From NCBI RefSeq assembly GCF_000020585.3, contig NC_011138.3, positions 826,218 to 890,217 of the forward strand: a stretch of DNA of 64,000 nucleotides, read 5' to 3'. The DNA is from Alteromonas mediterranea DE. Lineage in GTDB: Bacteria > Pseudomonadota > Gammaproteobacteria > Enterobacterales > Alteromonadaceae. Every line of letters begins with the position of its first letter. Positions within the stretch are counted from its first letter, which is position 1. The position numbers were made by a program, and so were the translations under genes. The notes under the pieces are model-generated. The model saw only the letters and a list, made by a program, of their open reading frames with translations. It was not told the origin of the DNA and ran no database searches. This document shows, piece by piece, positions 55,835-63,834 of the stretch.

Positions 55835-55887
55835 TGGGAAAAACTTTTATAAATGTCAGTCCAAAATGTTAAGAACGCCCAAGCTAA

Positions 55888-57699
55888 TTAATCGCTTGAG
55901 CCGTCATAGCTATTAAAAACTGGGCCGTTAGCCGGTAAATCACAGGTAGCGCTCGCAGCAGTGGCAGGAAGCAATAACCATTCGTCACGGTGGACTACGC
56001 CCAGTGAAGTGGCTTGTGATAAGTCTGCACATTGAAATTTGTAGTCACTTGGAACTAACAAAAAGCGTTGACGCATTGGCGGTCTAACCCGCTGGCCTGA
56101 AACCTTTGTCTGCTCGCGGGAAGGCTCGGAAGTATTAGCCAGCCAAGCCCACGCTGTACCGTTTTCTACTTCTTTCGGGGTATGGTAACCAAAATGAGCC
56201 ATTTCAAAGGGTGAATAAAGCAAATACTGTTCTTTAAAGCTGACTATCCCTACCTCGAAGGCAGTTGAATCCTTCGTCAACATATTACTTATTTGGCTTT
56301 CTGCATTTTGAAGGACTATACGGGGAGTACGGTAGTCATTTAGCAGCCATGCACCGAATGTTGAAGGAATTACAGTTAAAATGAAAAGCCATGCCAGTAA
56401 TTGGCGGGCGAGTAATTCTCCATCCCCTGCGTTGCGCTTTTTATTGTAAACATAGTAGACAATATGAGTACAAAGCCCAGCGAAACCGAGTACAAGTAAT
56501 ACTATGCTTAAACGAACAAGGGTTTCGCTGTCGCTGTCAAAGCGCGTCATCAGCTTAACAGCGGTGGGCTCGTGAAATAGCAGTGCTAAGCCAGCAATCA
56601 ATAAAACGGCAGAGATTAACGAAGTAACTGCGCGCGCAAAAAGCACCAACCCTCTTGATACAGTTGAATTCGCAAGTACCAGGCCTGCAACCATACTCAA
56701 CGCAGGCAGTGCCGGTAGAACATAAACACCACGTTTACCTGGGCTGATACTAAAGAAAATGACAACCAATATTACCCATATCAACAAGGATGAGTAAGCG
56801 TGGTTGTGAGTAAGTGCATCTTTTAACGACTTAGCTTTTGATACAAGTATGGCAATTGGAGTTATCCAAAATACAGGAATAACTTCAACAATATAGTAAT
56901 ACCAGGGCTCTATGTGGTGCCAGGCATTGGCATATCGCTCAGCCGTTTGTTTAAACAAAATGTTCGACAAGTATTGTTGTATTTGAGGATCTTGTTTTAT
57001 CAAACCAAGATAAAGTAGAGGTGCAAGCCACATCGCCACAACTGATAGCATGACTAAGGGGCCAAACAACATGCGCAATGACCACTTGCCGCGATGTGAG
57101 CCGCTGGTAAATGCGAAAAATGCAATGGGGATAAATAAAAGAACAGGTAAAAAGCCAACGCCTTTGGTTATGATCCCAAGCCCCATAAAGAACCATGCTG
57201 CAAAGTACCACCGCCAATTAACATGCACATAAAAGTGCTGAATGAGTCCGTAGACGCTAATCCAGATAAAGCAGGCGACAAGGGCATCTATTTGAGCAAA
57301 TTTGGCTTGAATAAGAAACTGAGGGCTCAGTAGAAGTACGAGCATACTCAACATTGCCGCTTTTTCACTGGCAAGTCTTAGCGATAGCTTGTAGGTTAAC
57401 CCCAAAGTGACAAGGCTTGCGATAGCGTTAGGCAGGAGCATAGCCACCTTCAGGCTACCCGTTATAAGGTAAAAGAAGGCAATACACCACATAAACACAG
57501 GAGGCTTGTCTGGATAAATTTCGCCACCGCGCATGGGCACAAGCCACTGTCCGCTGTTCACCATCTCTTTTGCGACCAAGGCAAATCGAGGCTCATCGGG
57601 GGGCCAAGCATCTCTGAAACCCAGACCAACAAATATCAGAGCACAGGCAAAAAAGAACAGGGTAGATGCATGGCTATTTGAATTAAGCACAAGCCTCAC
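55888..57699 (-). CDS. ArnT-like (GT83/GT39) membrane glycosyltransferase
   Basis: 603 residues. Integral inner-membrane protein with many TM helices and a C-terminal periplasmic domain. The first periplasmic loop has WPPDEPRFA, the catalytic Asp-Glu region of ArnT/PMT transferases, and EIYPDKPPVFMW. It should move a sugar from a polyprenyl-phosphate donor to lipid A or another envelope acceptor. Its start overlaps the VTT gene by four bases (ATGA). With the GT2 gene two places upstream it resembles an arnC-arnT pair, but no arnA, arnB or arnD is present, so the sugar is probably not L-Ara4N. Confidence 0.85.
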   Translation of the reverse strand: MRLVLNSNSHASTLFFFACALIFVGLGFRDAWPPDEPRFALVAKEMVNSGQWLVPMRGGEIYPDKPPVFMWCIAFFYLITGSLKVAMLLPNAIASLVTLGLTYKLSLRLASEKAAMLSMLVLLLSPQFLIQAKFAQIDALVACFIWISVYGLIQHFYVHVNWRWYFAAWFFMGLGIITKGVGFLPVLLFIPIAFFAFTSGSHRGKWSLRMLFGPLVMLSVVAMWLAPLLYLGLIKQDPQIQQYLSNILFKQTAERYANAWHHIEPWYYYIVEVIPVFWITPIAILVSKAKSLKDALTHNHAYSSLLIWVILVVIFFSISPGKRGVYVLPALPALSMVAGLVLANSTVSRGLVLFARAVTSLISAVLLIAGLALLFHEPTAVKLMTRFDSDSETLVRLSIVLLVLGFAGLCTHIVYYVYNKKRNAGDGELLARQLLAWLFILTVIPSTFGAWLLNDYRTPRIVLQNAESQISNMLTKDSTAFEVGIVSFKEQYLLYSPFEMAHFGYHTPKEVENGTAWAWLANTSEPSREQTKVSGQRVRPPMRQRFLLVPSDYKFQCADLSQATSLGVVHRDEWLLLPATAASATCDLPANGPVFNSYDGSSD

Positions 57700-58373
57700 G
57701 ACGGCTCACTCCTACGAGAAATGCCTGATAAGGATAGAAGTAGAAGAAGGCTAATGATTAAGCCACCAATTTGTAAAGGCTGTTCAAGGGAACTGACAAA
57801 TCGAGAACCGCTTCCAAGCAAGGTAAACAAAAAAGTTTGAGGCGCAAAGCCGATTGCACTTGCCAGAATAAACGGGACAAACGGAACGCTTAGCACACCC
57901 GCGACGGCGTTTGTGATTAAGTTTGAGCCTACAGGGAATAAACGAACAATTAACACATTGCGAAAACTTCGCTTGGCCAGTTTGTTTTCAACAGGTTTTA
58001 ATTTTGAACCTAAAAGACGGACGGCGAGTGAGCGCAGAGGGCCATTTGCTAATGCGTAGGCTACACATGCAGACAATACCGTTAGCAACAAGGCAATTAA
58101 TCCTCCCTGCAATGCGCCAAAGCCCACTCCGCAAAAAAAACTGACAGCCTGACGGGGAAAACCCATGGTTAAAAGTACAACACAACCACCCAGTATCATG
58201 CACAGCGATTGCCAATTTAAATTTGAAATATAGGCATTCAACCAATCTGTATCATCACCGTGCTTCCATACTTCACCAGTGACCTCTAGCGACACATAGC
58301 AGATAAGCGCGATGCTAGCTGCCCCGATGAAAAACTGTATGAAGCTTTTGAGGCGGCGAACATTAGTCTTCAT
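57696..58373 (-). CDS. TVP38/VTT-domain membrane protein
   Basis: About 225 residues. DedA/TMEM64-type VTT domain: TM near the N-terminus, then GFPRQAVSFFCGVGFGALQG, FRNVLIVRLFPVGSNLITNAVAGVL and a C-terminal TM pair. Such proteins act as lipid (including polyprenyl-phosphate) scramblases or flippases in some bacteria. Its place between a GT2 and an ArnT-like gene fits movement of a lipid-linked sugar across the membrane; inference. I prefer the ATG ending at 58373 over the TTG ending at 58391. It overlaps the GT2 end. Confidence 0.82.
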   Translation of the reverse strand: MKTNVRRLKSFIQFFIGAASIALICYVSLEVTGEVWKHGDDTDWLNAYISNLNWQSLCMILGGCVVLLTMGFPRQAVSFFCGVGFGALQGGLIALLLTVLSACVAYALANGPLRSLAVRLLGSKLKPVENKLAKRSFRNVLIVRLFPVGSNLITNAVAGVLSVPFVPFILASAIGFAPQTFLFTLLGSGSRFVSSLEQPLQIGGLIISLLLLLSLSGISRRSEPS

Positions 58374-59100
58374 GACCCATTCCGCTGACAATGTGATTAA
58401 GCTTGTTTCTGTACATTAGCCATCTGACGCCAAGCATATCGATGATCCCTGCCCAGCCACGATTCCACGCTGTGTAATTTGATTTACCTTCTAAACGCGC
58501 GCGATGATTGACCGATACACATACCACCTTTCCCCCAAGCCTTTTAGTTAAAGCGGGAATATATCGGTGCATATGGTCAAAGTAGGGTAAAAGTAAAAAG
58601 GTGCTTCTTGGGAGTAGCTTCAAGCCACAGCCCGTGTCTGGTGTGTCGTCCTGTAGGATCCACTGGCGAACACGATTGGCAACTTTAGACTGAAATCGCT
58701 TCCACGGGGTATCTTTTCGCTTCTTACGATGTCCGATAACGCAGAAGTGCGCTGCGTTAGTTTCTTTAGCTGCGCGAATAAGTCGCGGTATATCAGCAGG
58801 ATCGTTTTGCCCATCAGCATCAAGGGTGATGATCCACTTTCCTTTTGCCTGCAAAACACCGTGAAAAACCGAAGTGCTTTGACCGCAGCTCATAGGATGG
58901 ACGATGACCCGACAACTTACCGGCAAGGTGCTTGAAAGGTTACGCAGTAAGGATAGAGATTCGTCGCTGCTACCATCATCTACAACAATAATTTCTGTTG
59001 TTGCATTAGGGACCACCTCTGAAATTTCTAGCAACAAAGCAGAAAGGTTTTTGGCTTCATTTTTAGCAGGTAAAACAACACTGACGTCAAACTGGCGCAT
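58363..59100 (-). CDS. Family 2 glycosyltransferase (DPM1/ArnC-like)
   Basis: 245 residues. GT-A fold: SVVLPAKNEAKNLSALL, EIIVVDDGSSDESL, TLDADGQNDPADIPRL (the DxD region) and GCGLKLLPR. Dolichol-phosphate mannosyltransferase type, likely making a polyprenyl-phosphate sugar for the ArnT-like enzyme two genes on. Unlike ArnC it lacks the two C-terminal TM helices. First gene of a three-gene unit with its own PmrA-like box 35 bases before the ATG. Confidence 0.88.
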   Translation of the reverse strand: MRQFDVSVVLPAKNEAKNLSALLLEISEVVPNATTEIIVVDDGSSDESLSLLRNLSSTLPVSCRVIVHPMSCGQSTSVFHGVLQAKGKWIITLDADGQNDPADIPRLIRAAKETNAAHFCVIGHRKKRKDTPWKRFQSKVANRVRQWILQDDTPDTGCGLKLLPRSTFLLLPYFDHMHRYIPALTKRLGGKVVCVSVNHRARLEGKSNYTAWNRGWAGIIDMLGVRWLMYRNKLNHIVSGMGHED

Positions 59101-59134
59101 AAGAATATTTGGTAAATCATCGAATGACGTGCAC

Positions 59135-59165
59135 TTTATAAGTCGAACCTTAAGGGAAGCTTAAG
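59135..59165 (-). promoter_or_regulatory. PmrA/QseB-like operator and -10 of the glycosyltransferase operon
   Basis: On the minus strand CTTAAG (59165-59160), 5 bp, CTTAAG (59154-59149), 8 bp, TATAAA (59140-59135). Both half-sites are perfect and the spacing is the same as in the other two boxes. Expected leader is about 28 bases. Confidence 0.78.
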
Positions 59166-59190
59166 TTGGGCGCTAAAGTACAAACTTACA

Positions 59191-59895
59191 CTAGAATTCG
59201 TATTCCAACGACATGCGAAGTGTGTGATCTTTACTGTCGCCGTTTAGTCCAGCTATAAAGCCCAGTTCCCACTTTAGCTGCTTCTGTCTGTCATAACGCT
59301 TTATGCCCATGAAAGCTGGACCTACGCCAATAAAATCCTCAGCAACATAAACTTCAACGCCAGGCTGTATTTCGGGAAGCCAGCGGTATCTAAACTTGGC
59401 TTTAAATTCGCTTTCCCATTCGTTAGCAACCGTTTCGCCCCATTCATAAACGACGGTAATGTTGGTGGTAAGGCTAAATTGACCAAACTCTTTTTCAGTC
59501 AGCAAGCCAGCCTTTACTTCCCAGTCATCAGTATTGTGTTGTTTTTCAAGCTCAAACAATGTGCCCCAGTCAGCCCAATACTGTCCCTGTTCGGTCATCA
59601 TCCAACGTAGTTCTAATTCGTAACCCTCTACGCGAAAATCTTCATTCTCATCACGCGCTCCTACCACATAGGCCTCTAAAATTAAAAATTCGGAAAGTGC
59701 GTGCCCGAATGAAAAACGTTGCATTAGTACATTTCCATCGTCGTTTTGTCTCGATGTTAGGCGCCATTCGAATTCTCGCTCAAACGGCAGAACGTAAGGA
59801 TGATATACCTTATCGACGGTAAAGTTATCTGCGCGTGCCTGACTGGCAAACAGTAACAAAAACGTGATTAAGGAGAAAAAAGCACGTTTTAACAT
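59191..59895 (-). CDS. Predicted outer-membrane beta-barrel protein
   Basis: 234 residues from the ATG ending at 59895, with a near-ideal AAGGAGG four bases upstream. Signal peptide (to ARAD), then amphipathic alternating strands and a C-terminal ...LEYEF, the usual last-strand Phe of outer-membrane barrels. Not assigned to a named family; the size suggests a 10- to 12-strand barrel. Last gene of the regulator-kinase-cupredoxin-FTR1-like operon; its start overlaps the FTR1-like gene end by seven bases. It may be the outer-membrane entry for whatever the system handles. Confidence 0.75.
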   Translation of the reverse strand: MLKRAFFSLITFLLLFASQARADNFTVDKVYHPYVLPFEREFEWRLTSRQNDDGNVLMQRFSFGHALSEFLILEAYVVGARDENEDFRVEGYELELRWMMTEQGQYWADWGTLFELEKQHNTDDWEVKAGLLTEKEFGQFSLTTNITVVYEWGETVANEWESEFKAKFRYRWLPEIQPGVEVYVAEDFIGVGPAFMGIKRYDRQKQLKWELGFIAGLNGDSKDHTLRMSLEYEF

Positions 59896-60650
59896 GCGGC
59901 CTCCTTGAGAGGGGTAGACCTTTGTCTTATACACAAAAAGGTGATGAGATTAGGGACAATCAAAGCAATCAAAAAGACAACGATATAACTTAAAGAGGGC
60001 GTGGCTTCATAGCCAACAAGCGCGTTAAGCAAGTGCCCGTATTCGCTGTTATCGCTCACAATTTCGCTGCTATCCCAAAGTTGGTTTGGCGAGGGAAACG
60101 TATCGGTTTGCTCCAATAATAAAGCGATATTGGCTGCCTGCGCTGCAACAAAAACAGAAACAAAGAAATGCGTTGTTTTTAAACTAACAAATTGAGTGAG
60201 AAAAATATTGAGCAAGATAGCAATACTGATGCTTATACCAAGCCCAATAGTGGTTCCCAGAAATAGCAAGGTGCTATCGCTGTTTCTCGTCAGTTCAGAG
60301 ATGAAGTAAACTAAAAAGTGCAGCGAATTGGGTAATCCAATGCCCAATACGAGCAGCGAGATTCCAATGCTAAGCAATGATGAACTCGATGTGCCGGATG
60401 ACGCGAGAAAGCACATGCCAATCCACGCAATAAAAAATAATAACGTCTTAAGAAGTTCAAATCCTGCGCCTTCGTAAAATTCTGACACCACGCCCAGCTT
60501 TGGATAGGTCAATAATGCGATAAATATAAGCGCAAACAAACGCCATAAGAGAGTGACCGCGGAAACGCGAGGTAGGGCCAACAGCACGCTAATAAGTAAG
60601 AAAATAGGTAACGTATCACGCAGAAAAAGCACAACAGTATTAATGAGCAT
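59889..60650 (-). CDS. FTR1-family permease homologue with degenerate REGLE motifs
   Basis: 253 residues, about seven TM helices. FTR1/EfeU family features: YEGAGFELLKTLLFFIAW in the middle, and PNQLWDSSEIVSDNSEYGHLLNALVGYEATPSLSY split over the last loop. The two iron-translocating REGLE motifs are altered: residues 11-15 read RDTLP and 122-126 read RNSDS. Both Arg remain, but three of the four acidic residues are gone and the fourth is Asp. So it may move another ion, or sense rather than transport. Overlaps the cupredoxin gene by 11 bases. Confidence 0.78.
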   Translation of the reverse strand: MLINTVVLFLRDTLPIFLLISVLLALPRVSAVTLLWRLFALIFIALLTYPKLGVVSEFYEGAGFELLKTLLFFIAWIGMCFLASSGTSSSSLLSIGISLLVLGIGLPNSLHFLVYFISELTRNSDSTLLFLGTTIGLGISISIAILLNIFLTQFVSLKTTHFFVSVFVAAQAANIALLLEQTDTFPSPNQLWDSSEIVSDNSEYGHLLNALVGYEATPSLSYIVVFLIALIVPNLITFLCIRQRSTPLKEAAC

Positions 60651-60999
60651 ATTGATTGTCCTCTGCGCTTTTCACTACCACTTTACCCACTGCGGTGTTG
60701 GGATGAAATTCTCCGAAGAAGGGGTATTCTCCTGGTGTGAGCGGTCCGATAAATATGGTGCCTCTGCTATTTGCAAATATCACTTTCTCTCTGTTTAAAG
60801 AGAAGCTATCGATTTCCTCTGGTGTATTGTCAAAGTTGATAAAAGTAAGTTTTACCTTTTGCCCAGCTGGAACAGTGACTTCTTGGGGGTAAAACAAATG
60901 TGATTTAATTTCAACTACAACCTCAGGTAGCGCCCAGGCACTTGGTACGTGGCAGGCAAAAAAGGCAAAGGCAAGGGATGACTTAAAGTACGAAGTCAT
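60640..60999 (-). CDS. Periplasmic cupredoxin-domain protein (EfeO N-domain-like)
   Basis: 119 residues: signal peptide (to AWAL) plus one cupredoxin fold (PQEVTVPAGQKVKLTFINFDN, GPLTPGEYPFFGEFHPNTA). The usual type-1 copper ligands are mostly missing: Gly where Cys stands in FFCEFH-type sequences, Glu-rich NTPEEID where the first His stands; only His99 remains. Acidic residues here (Glu61, Glu62, Asp64, Glu71) could bind Fe or another metal, as suggested for cupredoxins next to FTR1 permeases. Overlaps the kinase gene by 17 bases. Confidence 0.82.
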   Translation of the reverse strand: MTSYFKSSLAFAFFACHVPSAWALPEVVVEIKSHLFYPQEVTVPAGQKVKLTFINFDNTPEEIDSFSLNREKVIFANSRGTIFIGPLTPGEYPFFGEFHPNTAVGKVVVKSAEDNQYAH

Positions 61000-62272
61000 T
61001 TGAAAAATTCACCCTTACTTCTAAACCGCCCATCGAGCTTTCGTGCAGTGTCAGTTCTGCATTATGTAAAGCAACAACTTGCGCAACAATTGCGAGACCT
61101 AGTCCACTCCCCGAAGTGGGTTTACTCGTAGGCCCCCTTTGAAACCGTTTTATAACCTCAGGTCGTTGATCAGCGGGAATGCCAGGGCCAGAATCGCATA
61201 CACTTAATGAGACACCACGGTGATGACATTCTACTTTAATTAAAATTTGCGCATTTTTAGGCGAATAGTTACTCGCATTACTTACCAAATTCTGAAGCAG
61301 CGTATATAGCATAAACTGCGAGCTTTGAAGCCAAACCTCATCTCCTTCCAGCGCAATTTCCTGTGCTTTATTTTCTATTTTTCCATAAAGGTCACTAATA
61401 ACCTCTTGAGCGACATGGTGCACATTAATAGGCTCTCGTTGTTCAACAAAGGTCTCTGGGCTTGTTCGCGTTAGCAAGAGAAACTGGTTTACTGCGTGGA
61501 TCATTCTGTCAGTATCAGCCTTAAGTGTTTTAAGTGCTTCACCCTTTTCGCCCAATTCGTTTGCGATGTTGTGAATATTGATTTTCATAACACTTAAAGG
61601 CGTTCTAAGTTCGTGCGCCGCATTGGAAGCAAACTGTTGTTCACGCTCAAATGCAGCGTTAAGACGATTGAACATGGTATTCAGTGTGGAAACCACAGGT
61701 GTAAGTTCACTTGGTTCTCTATGCATTGCAATGACAGAAAAGTCGTTTCCTTTTCGCTTTGCTAGCAATCTAGATAAATGTTTTAAAGGTGACAAGCCCC
61801 ATGTTATGCCAAAGAACAGAATAAGAGCGAGTAAAGGCACACTCAATATGAAAGGGGTAATGGCCGCTACGGTGAGTGAATCGGTAAGCATAAAGCGGTT
61901 GCTTACCGGCTGGGCGACCATGTACCAAGTGGCAGTTTGTTCCTGGTACTTAGCAAACACACGCCAACGAGTGCCTAACGCGTTGACTTCAGAAAAACCG
62001 GGTGTGAAGGCGGCTATTGGGGTAGTGAGTTCAGCCGAAGAGGTGCTTATTAGTTCGCCCCTCTTCCAAATCTGAAACAACAGTTCATGCTCTTCTTCCT
62101 GTTGATTACTATCGAAGTAAGCAATGGCGTGGGAGAGTTCAATCAATTCGTCGTCTAAAAGTGCACTTGAGATATTTAGAGTCGCGCGATAGCCATGAAG
62201 GGCTGCGCTAAAAATCACCAATACGAGAGCACTGATTAGTGTAAGGATTAGAAAACGGCGAATAGACGACAA
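60983..62272 (-). CDS. QseC/PmrB-like sensor histidine kinase
   Basis: 429 residues. TM1 (about 7-26), periplasmic sensor (about 27-132), TM2 (about 134-158), HAMP, HisKA with His220 (AAHELRTPL), HATPase_c (SDSGPG-type CDSGPGIPAD, GSGLGLAIV). The periplasmic part has two ExxE motifs, ELIE (42-45) and EEHE (60-63), recalling the Fe(III)-binding ExxE motifs of PmrB. It starts one base after the regulator gene and is followed by metal-type genes in the same operon. Signal is inference. Confidence 0.88.
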   Translation of the reverse strand: MSSIRRFLILTLISALVLVIFSAALHGYRATLNISSALLDDELIELSHAIAYFDSNQQEEEHELLFQIWKRGELISTSSAELTTPIAAFTPGFSEVNALGTRWRVFAKYQEQTATWYMVAQPVSNRFMLTDSLTVAAITPFILSVPLLALILFFGITWGLSPLKHLSRLLAKRKGNDFSVIAMHREPSELTPVVSTLNTMFNRLNAAFEREQQFASNAAHELRTPLSVMKINIHNIANELGEKGEALKTLKADTDRMIHAVNQFLLLTRTSPETFVEQREPINVHHVAQEVISDLYGKIENKAQEIALEGDEVWLQSSQFMLYTLLQNLVSNASNYSPKNAQILIKVECHHRGVSLSVCDSGPGIPADQRPEVIKRFQRGPTSKPTSGSGLGLAIVAQVVALHNAELTLHESSMGGLEVRVNFSNDFVL

Positions 62273-62273
62273 C

Positions 62274-62939
62274 TCATTCTCCCGATTTAGATATACAGTA
62301 ACCCACGCCGCGAATGGTTTTGATAAAATTATCAGGCATTTTTTTTCGCAAATGACTCACATGAACCTCTATTGTGTTACTTGCTACTTCTTCGCCCCAT
62401 TCATAAAGTTTGTTTTCGAGTTGATTTTTGCTCAATACGCGCCCGGCATTTTCTACAAGCGCTTTAAGTACCATAAGCTCGCGTCTCGGTAAGTGGATGG
62501 TCTCATTATCGATTGTCAACGTGTGGTGTGCGGTATCAAGACTCACATTTTTAATCGTAATAATTGTTTGAGAAGCCGTACCTAGGCGGCGTTCAAGAAC
62601 GCGTAATCTGGCGAGTAGTTCATCAATTTCAAACGGTTTTGGTAAATAATCATCAGCACCTGCGTCTAACCCAGAGATTTTATCGGATACTTTATCTCGT
62701 GCAGTAAGAATTAATACCGGGAGTGTCGCATTCTTTTTGCGTATCGATTTAAGCACATTCAAACCATCTGTATCGGGTAAGCCTAAATCAAGAACAACGA
62801 TATCGGTTTGCCCGATACTAAGGGTTGTCATTGCGTCTGCACCTGTATAAACGCAGTCAACAGCATAGTTTGCATTTTTAAGGGACAAGGCTAACGCATC
62901 AGATAAAGGCCTGTCATCTTCAACCAATAATATTCGCAT
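62274..62939 (-). CDS. OmpR-family response regulator (QseB/PmrA-like)
   Basis: 221 residues. Receiver domain with phospho-acceptor Asp51 (VVLDLGLPD) and Lys in LPKPFE, then a winged-helix DNA-binding domain (LPRRELMVLKALVENAGRVLSK, NTIEVHVSHLRKKM). Its length and motifs fit the QseB/PmrA/BasR group, whose operators are CTTAAG-type direct repeats; such a repeat lies 47 bases before its start and at two other promoters nearby. It is first in a five-gene operon. I cannot separate PmrA from QseB by eye. Confidence 0.9.
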   Translation of the reverse strand: MRILLVEDDRPLSDALALSLKNANYAVDCVYTGADAMTTLSIGQTDIVVLDLGLPDTDGLNVLKSIRKKNATLPVLILTARDKVSDKISGLDAGADDYLPKPFEIDELLARLRVLERRLGTASQTIITIKNVSLDTAHHTLTIDNETIHLPRRELMVLKALVENAGRVLSKNQLENKLYEWGEEVASNTIEVHVSHLRKKMPDNFIKTIRGVGYCISKSGE

Positions 62940-62971
62940 TCAAACACTCGACGATATGAGATCCGTAAAAG

Positions 62972-63002
62972 TGTATACCAGAAAACTTAAGAAAACCTTA
63001 AG
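62972..63002 (-). promoter_or_regulatory. PmrA/QseB-like operator and -10 of the two-component operon
   Basis: On the minus strand CTTAAG (63002-62997), 5 bp, CTTAAG (62991-62986), 8 bp, TATACA (62977-62972). Suggests autoregulation of the regulator-kinase operon. Expected leader is about 26 bases. Confidence 0.78.
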
Positions 63003-63228
63003 AACTCTATTGTGCGGGCAGACAAGTTACTGTTTTAGTGAAAGTTACGAAAGCTTATTTGTTAGTTAGCCAGCTTTCTTTACTTACTTCCCGTTTCTGC
63101 GAACGTTAAACACTGATTAGTGCTCAACTGTTGTCTCGTCAACGCTAAGTAGAATGGTTAAAGTGGTCATAGATTTTTATGTGATTTTTCCATGACCAAA
63201 TTTTATCCATATTTTTTATTCTTAGGGG
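63003..63228. other. Spacer between the two-component operon and rplM promoters
   Basis: About 226 bases without a gene. An inverted repeat TGGTCAT / ATGACCA (63164-63170 and 63192-63198) lies just upstream of the rplM promoter and could be an operator. Nothing else recognised. Confidence 0.35.
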
Positions 63229-63256
63229 TTCGCATTTATGTCAATTCCTGTATAAT
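63229..63256 (+). promoter_or_regulatory. Predicted sigma-70 promoter of rplM-rpsI
   Basis: TTCGCA at 63229-63234, 16-bp spacer, TATAAT at 63251-63256, with TG just upstream of the -10. Perfect -10 hexamer; weak -35. It points to a leader of about 130 bases. Confidence 0.7.
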
Positions 63257-63277
63257 TCGCGCCCTGCCCAGTTACGC

Positions 63278-63360
63278 CCACCTTTGGGAAGGTGGAAGAA
63301 TCAGCCGGCTCGAAGGGGTCTTTGTGTTGATTTTAAGGTGATTTCTGGTGTTCAGAAATC
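63278..63360 (+). promoter_or_regulatory. Structured rplM leader, candidate L13 autoregulatory site
   Basis: Two hairpins in the untranslated leader: CCACCTT-tggg-AAGGTGG at 63278-63295 and GATTTCTG-gtgtt-CAGAAATC at 63340-63360. L13 is known to repress its own operon in E. coli through the rplM leader; whether these hairpins do so here is inference. Confidence 0.45.
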
Positions 63361-63393
63361 AGTAACGACGATATTATTCGGGTGAATTTGAAA

Positions 63394-63822
63394 ATGAAAA
63401 CTTTTGTTGCTAAGCCAGAAACGGTACAACGTGACTGGTATGTGGTAGACGCCACAGACAAAACTCTAGGCCGTTTGGCTTCTGAAATCGCACTACGCCT
63501 TCGTGGTAAGCACAAGCCAGAGTACACGCCTCACGTGGACACTGGTGATTACATCATCGTAATCAATGCTGAAAAAGTTGCGGTAACAGGCCGTAAAGCG
63601 CAAGACAAAATGTACTATGCGCACTCTGGTTACCCAGGTGGTCTTAAAGAGACAAACTTCGAAAAACTAATTGCTCACAAGCCAGAAATGGTTCTTGAAA
63701 AAGCAGTTAAAGGCATGTTGCCAAAAGGCCCTCTAGGTCGCGCAATGTTCCGTAAAATGAAAGTTTACGCTGGTGCAGAACACTCTCACGCAGCACAGCA
63801 ACCACAAGTTTTGGACATTTAA
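63394..63822 (+). CDS. rplM: 50S ribosomal protein L13
   Basis: 142 residues from ATG 63394, as in E. coli; a GTG 12 bases upstream is rejected because GGGTGA there is the likely RBS. Seen: [48 protein letters not shown] and MLPKGPLGR. rpsI follows after 12 bases. Confidence 0.97.
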   Translation: MKTFVAKPETVQRDWYVVDATDKTLGRLASEIALRLRGKHKPEYTPHVDTGDYIIVINAEKVAVTGRKAQDKMYYAHSGYPGGLKETNFEKLIAHKPEMVLEKAVKGMLPKGPLGRAMFRKMKVYAGAEHSHAAQQPQVLDI

Positions 63823-63834
63823 GGAGCTATTAAC

